From the NCBI GenBank assembly GCA_020216985.1, contig JAIWOH010000034.1, forward strand, positions 1 through 10,000: a DNA stretch of 10,000 nucleotides, given 5' to 3'. Position numbers and translations under genes: made by a program. The notes under the pieces were generated by a model. That model was not told where the DNA came from and ran no database searches. It worked only from the letters and a program-made list of their open reading frames with translations. The stretch is from Nitrospira sp. (GTDB lineage: Bacteria; Nitrospirota; Nitrospiria; Nitrospirales; Nitrospiraceae). This document shows positions 6,559-10,000 of the stretch, in pieces; within the stretch, counting starts at the first letter, position 1; each line of letters starts with the position of its first letter.

Positions 6559-7875
6559 GTGGTCATGTGGCGCGTTCTCTATAACACCGGTCTCTTGGTC
6601 GCAATGCCGATCATCGTCGGCCTGCTGTTGGCGAAACCCCGATGCCGACGAGGGTTTCTCCAAAGAATGGGGTGGCAAGCCCATCCGTCCGATAAAGAAC
6701 AACGAGATCGACCGGTTGTCTGGGTGCACGCAGTGTCGCTGGGCGAAGCGGTCGCGGCCGCTCCGCTCGTCAAGGCGTTGCAGGAACGTCATCCGGAGTT
6801 TTGCTATATCGTGACGACCGTGACGGAGACCGGGCGCGAGGCGGTCGAGCAACGGTTGGCTGGCGTGGCGGAGCATCGGTATGCGCCGCTGGATTTTTCA
6901 TGGGCGGTCTCCGGCATGGTGAATCGGCTGCGGCCTTCGCTCTACCTGTTCGTTGAAACGGAGTTGTGGCCCAACGTGCTCTGGACGTTGAACGACCGGC
7001 GCATTCCGACGATCCTGGTGAACGGCCGATTGTCGTCCCGCTCGTTCGACCGCCAAAATAGAGGCGCCGTTCGCTCGTTCTATCGATCCGTCATCCGGTC
7101 GATCACCCTGTGTTTGATGCAATCCGATCGGGATCGACAACGAATGGTTGCGCTGGGTGCCGATCCGTCTCGCGTACACACGACCGGCAATATCAAGTTC
7201 GATCAACCGCTTCCCGCCGGGGAAGACGGCGAGGCGTCGGAACGGCGCTTTGGGCTGAATCAGTCGGACAGGCTGATCTTGGCCGGCAGCACCCACGCGG
7301 GCGAGGAGGAAATGCTCGTCGCGGCCTATCGCCGGATTGTCGAGGCGGATCCGTCGGCCGTGTTGATGCTGGCGCCGCGACATATCGAGCGGGTGGAGCA
7401 GGTCGAATCCATGATTCGCGACGCCGGTTTCACGGTTCAACGAAAAAGCCGAATCGAACAAAAGGGACGGGGGGCGCGGGTCGTTATCTTGGATACAAGG
7501 GGGGAGCTGGCCCGCGCCTACCGCGAGGCAATGGTGGCGTTCGTGGGCGGCACCTTGGTGCCGGTCGGGGGCCATAATTTGCTGGAGCCGGCGGCTTGGG
7601 GGAAACCGGTTCTTTTCGGACCTTATACTGATCATTGCGCGGAAGTGGCGACCATGTTGGAAGAAGCGGGAGGAGGCCGGCGCGTAAGAGACGTGGAAGA
7701 ATTGGCGCGCGTGTGCGGCGAATGGCTTGCTGATCCCCATGCCCGCGAGCGCGTCGGACTGGCCGCGCGGCATGTCGTGTCGGACAATCAAGGCGCTTTG
7801 CAACGAACACTGGACCTGATCGAATCATGCTTCACCACCATAGAGGCATCGCGCCATTCCATCCGGCCTTCGTGA
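6559..7875 (+). CDS. waaA: WaaA (KdtA), Kdo transferase
   Basis: Inner-membrane-anchored GT-B glycosyltransferase (GT30) that moves Kdo from CMP-Kdo to lipid IVA; whether it adds one, two or more Kdo units cannot be read from sequence. The 438 residues compare with 425 in E. coli. A hydrophobic anchor spans about 7-25. Motifs in order: WVHAVSLGEAVAAAPLV (55-71), with E63 at the position of the catalytic base of Aquifex WaaA; TTVTETGREAV (86-96); LFVETELWPN (130-139); NGRLSSRS (155-162); GNIKFDQP (210-217); LAGSTHAGEEE (241-251); APRHIERVE (272-280); and FVGGTLVPVGGHNLLEPAAWGKP split across 328-350. GTG 6559 has an AAGGGGCG segment about eight bases upstream; ATG 6565 would shorten the protein by two residues. 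The start is 29 bases after the acyltransferase stop, so co-transcription is likely. Confidence 0.96.
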   Translation: MVMWRVLYNTGLLVAMPIIVGLLLAKPRCRRGFLQRMGWQAHPSDKEQRDRPVVWVHAVSLGEAVAAAPLVKALQERHPEFCYIVTTVTETGREAVEQRLAGVAEHRYAPLDFSWAVSGMVNRLRPSLYLFVETELWPNVLWTLNDRRIPTILVNGRLSSRSFDRQNRGAVRSFYRSVIRSITLCLMQSDRDRQRMVALGADPSRVHTTGNIKFDQPLPAGEDGEASERRFGLNQSDRLILAGSTHAGEEEMLVAAYRRIVEADPSAVLMLAPRHIERVEQVESMIRDAGFTVQRKSRIEQKGRGARVVILDTRGELARAYREAMVAFVGGTLVPVGGHNLLEPAAWGKPVLFGPYTDHCAEVATMLEEAGGGRRVRDVEELARVCGEWLADPHARERVGLAARHVVSDNQGALQRTLDLIESCFTTIEASRHSIRPS

Positions 7876-8048
7876 CCTGTACGGCGAAGGAGTCATCAAA
7901 ACGTCGAATGTCGGTTGCTTAGTGAAGGGGAATGCCGTCAAGTCTATCGAGGCGTGAGTACGGGAGATGAATGCAAGAAGGGACGTGCGGGGCGACATGC
8001 AGGCGCTCCATCGTTGCGTTGTAAAGGCCGAGGAGACGCCGAGCTGAT
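7876..8048. other. Intergenic gap before lpxK, no convincing gene
   Basis: These 173 bases separate waaA from lpxK. I saw no terminator-like hairpin with a T run and no clear promoter. A frame opening at 7915 runs into lpxK out of phase, is arginine- and cysteine-rich without recognisable motifs, and is not supported as a gene. AGGAGACG near 8029-8036 may help lpxK initiation but lies about 12 bases from the ATG. Confidence 0.5.
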
Positions 8049-9131
8049 ATGGCGCTCTTGCAGCCCGGGAAACCGGTCCGGATGTGGCTTCGATGGGCCG
8101 CGTTTTTCTATGGTCTGCTCGTGCGAGTGCACGGCTGGTGGTATCGAGGCGGTTGGGCGACGCCGTCCTGCTTGCCTTGCAGGGTCGTGAGTGTAGGCAA
8201 TCTCACTGTCGGTGGAACCGGCAAGACGCCGGTCGTCATCTTGTTGACGGAATGGTTGCAAGCCGAGGGGCTGAAGGTCGCCGTGTTGAGCCGTGGCTAT
8301 AAACGGATGAAGGGAGCCGATCGGCTGCTGGTCTCTGATGGAGTTCGGTTGCTGGCCGGGCCGTCGGAGGCGGGCGATGAACCGTTTCTCATCGCCAAGC
8401 GATGTCCCTCTGCAATTGTGGCGGTAGGGGCGGACCGAACAGGGGTGGGCCGATGGGTCTTGGCGCAGCACAAGGTGGATTGCGTGGTCTTGGACGATGG
8501 ATTTCAACACCGGAGACTCCATCGGGACGTTGACCTGGTCTTGCTCGACGCGACCGACGCGGCGGGGCTTGATGCGCTGGTGCCGGCCGGTCGACTGCGT
8601 GAGCCGCTGGAGGGGCTGGCTCGCGCGACGGCGGTGGTCGTCACGAGGGCCGATTCGCGAGAAAACGTCGAGGCGATTCATCGGCGGCTGAGGAAAGCCG
8701 GCGTCGCGTTCAACGATGAGATCGAGGTTTCGTTCAGGCCGGAGTCGCTGGTATCGGCGCGGGATGACGGGAACCGGCCGCTCGAATGGGCTCAAGGGAA
8801 ACGAGCATGGCTGGTGAGCGGCATTGGCAACAGCCGATCGTTTCGCCGGTCCGCCGAGGCGATAAGTGTGACGATTGTGGGCGAGGCCGCCTTCGGCGAT
8901 CATCATCGCTATCGCATGGATGATGTCCGCCGAATTCGATCTGAGGCGGGAGCCGCCGGCGCCGAACTGGTGTTGACGACGGAGAAGGATGCCGGGAAAT
9001 TGTCGCCCTTTCTTGAGCCGGCGGATTCTTGGTGGGCGTTGCGGATTCGCGTGGAGATTCTCCGGGGGCTGGAGAGACTGCGACGTCTGGTTCTCGAATC
9101 AAAAGGAACAGGGCGAAAGACCGATGCGTAG
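8049..9131 (+). CDS. lpxK: LpxK, tetraacyldisaccharide 4'-kinase
   Basis: P-loop kinase at the inner face of the inner membrane that phosphorylates the 4' position of the lipid A disaccharide to give lipid IVA. The 360 residues are slightly longer than E. coli LpxK (328). A hydrophobic N-terminal helix (12-31) fits membrane attachment. [16 protein letters not shown] (46-61) is the Walker A region, SRGYKR (81-86) and GDEP (109-112) follow, then [15 protein letters not shown] (146-160). GDHHRY (283-288) matches the FxDHHxY motif of the family, with D284 and H285 as candidate active-site residues, and [10 protein letters not shown] (309-318) is the C-terminal signature. The extra length lies mostly at the N-terminus and after residue 340. 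The stop codon overlaps the waaF start, so the two are probably translated together. Confidence 0.96.
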   Translation: MALLQPGKPVRMWLRWAAFFYGLLVRVHGWWYRGGWATPSCLPCRVVSVGNLTVGGTGKTPVVILLTEWLQAEGLKVAVLSRGYKRMKGADRLLVSDGVRLLAGPSEAGDEPFLIAKRCPSAIVAVGADRTGVGRWVLAQHKVDCVVLDDGFQHRRLHRDVDLVLLDATDAAGLDALVPAGRLREPLEGLARATAVVVTRADSRENVEAIHRRLRKAGVAFNDEIEVSFRPESLVSARDDGNRPLEWAQGKRAWLVSGIGNSRSFRRSAEAISVTIVGEAAFGDHHRYRMDDVRRIRSEAGAAGAELVLTTEKDAGKLSPFLEPADSWWALRIRVEILRGLERLRRLVLESKGTGRKTDA

Positions 9132-10000
9132 GGAATCGATCAAGCGGCTCGTCGCGCGGGCGCCGAATTGGATCGGCGACGCCGTGATGTGCGAGCCTGC
9201 GTTGCGAGGGCTCCGATCGCTGTTTCCTCAGGCGGAACTGACGGTGCTGGCGAAGCCCTCTGTTGCGGAACTGTTCTCCGGTCATGCGGGCGTGGACCGG
9301 ATCGTCCTCTATGACGACCGTCATCTGCACGCCGGCCTTTCGGGAAAATGGACGCTCGCCGAGACGTTGCGCCGGCACCGATTCGATCTGGCCGTGTTGT
9401 TTCAAAACGCCTTCGAAGCGGCGTTTCTGAGCTGGCTGGCCGGCATTCCACGTCGATACGGGTATGCCACCGATGGGCGCGCCATGTTCCTGACCGATCC
9501 GGTCGCGGTTCCAGACCTCCGGAGACCCGTTCATCAAGTCGCCTATTACTGGAGCCTGCTCAAACCGCTGGGGTTGAAGGGAGAGCCGATGGCGCCGGAG
9601 CTGACCGTCTCGCCGGATGAGGAACGGATGATGGGCGAGAAACTGGCGTCGGCTGGAATCGGACCGTCGGATCTCGTCATCGGGCTTAATCCCGGCTCCA
9701 CCTACGGAGCGGCCAAACGATGGTTGCCAGATCGCTTTGCGGAGGTCGCGCGCCGACTGGTCGGACGATTGCGAGAGGATGAGGGGAGAGAGGCGGCGGT
9801 CGCGATCATCGGCGCCAAGGGGGAAGAAACATTGGGCCGACAAATTGCGGCTCAGATCAACGCACGAACGGCGGTCTTGTCCGGAGCGACGACGATTCGA
9901 GAATTGATGGTGGCGATCAAGCGGTGTCGACTGCTGCTGACCAACGACACCGGTCCGATGCACATCGCCACGGCGTTCGGCGTCCCGGTCACGGCGATCT
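9124..10000 (+). CDS. waaF: WaaF-type ADP-heptose:LPS heptosyltransferase II, 3' end missing
   Basis: GT9 glycosyltransferase that adds an L-glycero-D-manno-heptose to the inner core on the cytoplasmic side. The frame starts at ATG 9124, overlaps the last 8 bases of lpxK and stays open to the window end (292 complete codons of an expected ~350). The N-terminal signature RAPNWIGDAVM (12-22) includes D18, equivalent to the catalytic aspartate of WaaC/WaaF. The middle shows VLFQNAFEAAFLSW (91-104) and GIPRRYGY (107-114). The C-terminal half has LNPGSTYGAAKRWLPDRFAE (188-207), with K198 at the donor-phosphate site, and LLTNDTGPMHIATAFGVPV (271-289), the classic donor-binding motif. NWIGDAVM and YGAAKRW favour heptosyltransferase II over WaaC or WaaQ. 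The closing residues of the protein lie outside the window, so intactness cannot be judged. Confidence 0.93.
   Translation, partial: MRRESIKRLVARAPNWIGDAVMCEPALRGLRSLFPQAELTVLAKPSVAELFSGHAGVDRIVLYDDRHLHAGLSGKWTLAETLRRHRFDLAVLFQNAFEAAFLSWLAGIPRRYGYATDGRAMFLTDPVAVPDLRRPVHQVAYYWSLLKPLGLKGEPMAPELTVSPDEERMMGEKLASAGIGPSDLVIGLNPGSTYGAAKRWLPDRFAEVARRLVGRLREDEGREAAVAIIGAKGEETLGRQIAAQINARTAVLSGATTIRELMVAIKRCRLLLTNDTGPMHIATAFGVPVTAI

Noticed and set aside
7915..8190. 91-codon frame in the waaA-lpxK gap
   Set aside because: Runs 142 bases into lpxK out of phase, has no family motif, and its composition resembles a shadow frame.

Overview
The window is one dense, single-strand (+) block of lipopolysaccharide genes from a GC-rich Gram-negative bacterium. 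Nine genes read left to right: lpxA (3' part) - lpxI - a Gfo/Idh/MocA oxidoreductase - lpxB - msbA - a DUF374 acyltransferase - waaA - lpxK - waaF (5' part). The base composition, the use of LpxI rather than LpxH, and this gene order suggest Nitrospirota (Nitrospira-like) or a related deep-branching lineage. That taxonomic call is inference from memory; no marker gene is present.

Layout. Positions 1-2618 hold the first acylation enzyme (LpxA), the UDP-diacylglucosamine hydrolase (LpxI) and a sugar dehydrogenase. A 266-base gap (2619-2884) follows; it has a weak candidate promoter and an inverted repeat but no convincing gene. Positions 2885-6529 hold the disaccharide synthase (lpxB), the flippase (msbA, overlapping lpxB by 13 bases) and the acyltransferase (overlapping msbA by about 7 bases). 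Positions 6559-7875 hold the Kdo transferase (waaA). A 173-base gap without a convincing gene comes next, then lpxK (8049-9131) and waaF, which overlaps lpxK by 8 bases and runs off the window end. No RNA gene, mobile element or CRISPR array was seen.

How it works together. LpxA starts lipid A from a UDP-sugar. LpxI releases the acylated sugar-1-phosphate, LpxB joins two units, LpxK adds the 4'-phosphate and WaaA adds Kdo. WaaF builds the heptose core and MsbA flips the product across the inner membrane. The DUF374 protein is the best local candidate for the late (secondary) acyltransferase, since no LpxL/LpxM-type gene is present. The oxidoreductase between lpxI and lpxB raises the question whether this lineage makes an altered (3-amino) sugar backbone; LpxA also differs from E. 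coli at several substrate-site positions.

The most striking point is a reading-frame break in the acyltransferase exactly at a run of nine A (6275-6283). Both halves look like well-conserved family sequence, so the break is a programmed frameshift or transcriptional slippage site, a recent mutation, or a sequencing error.
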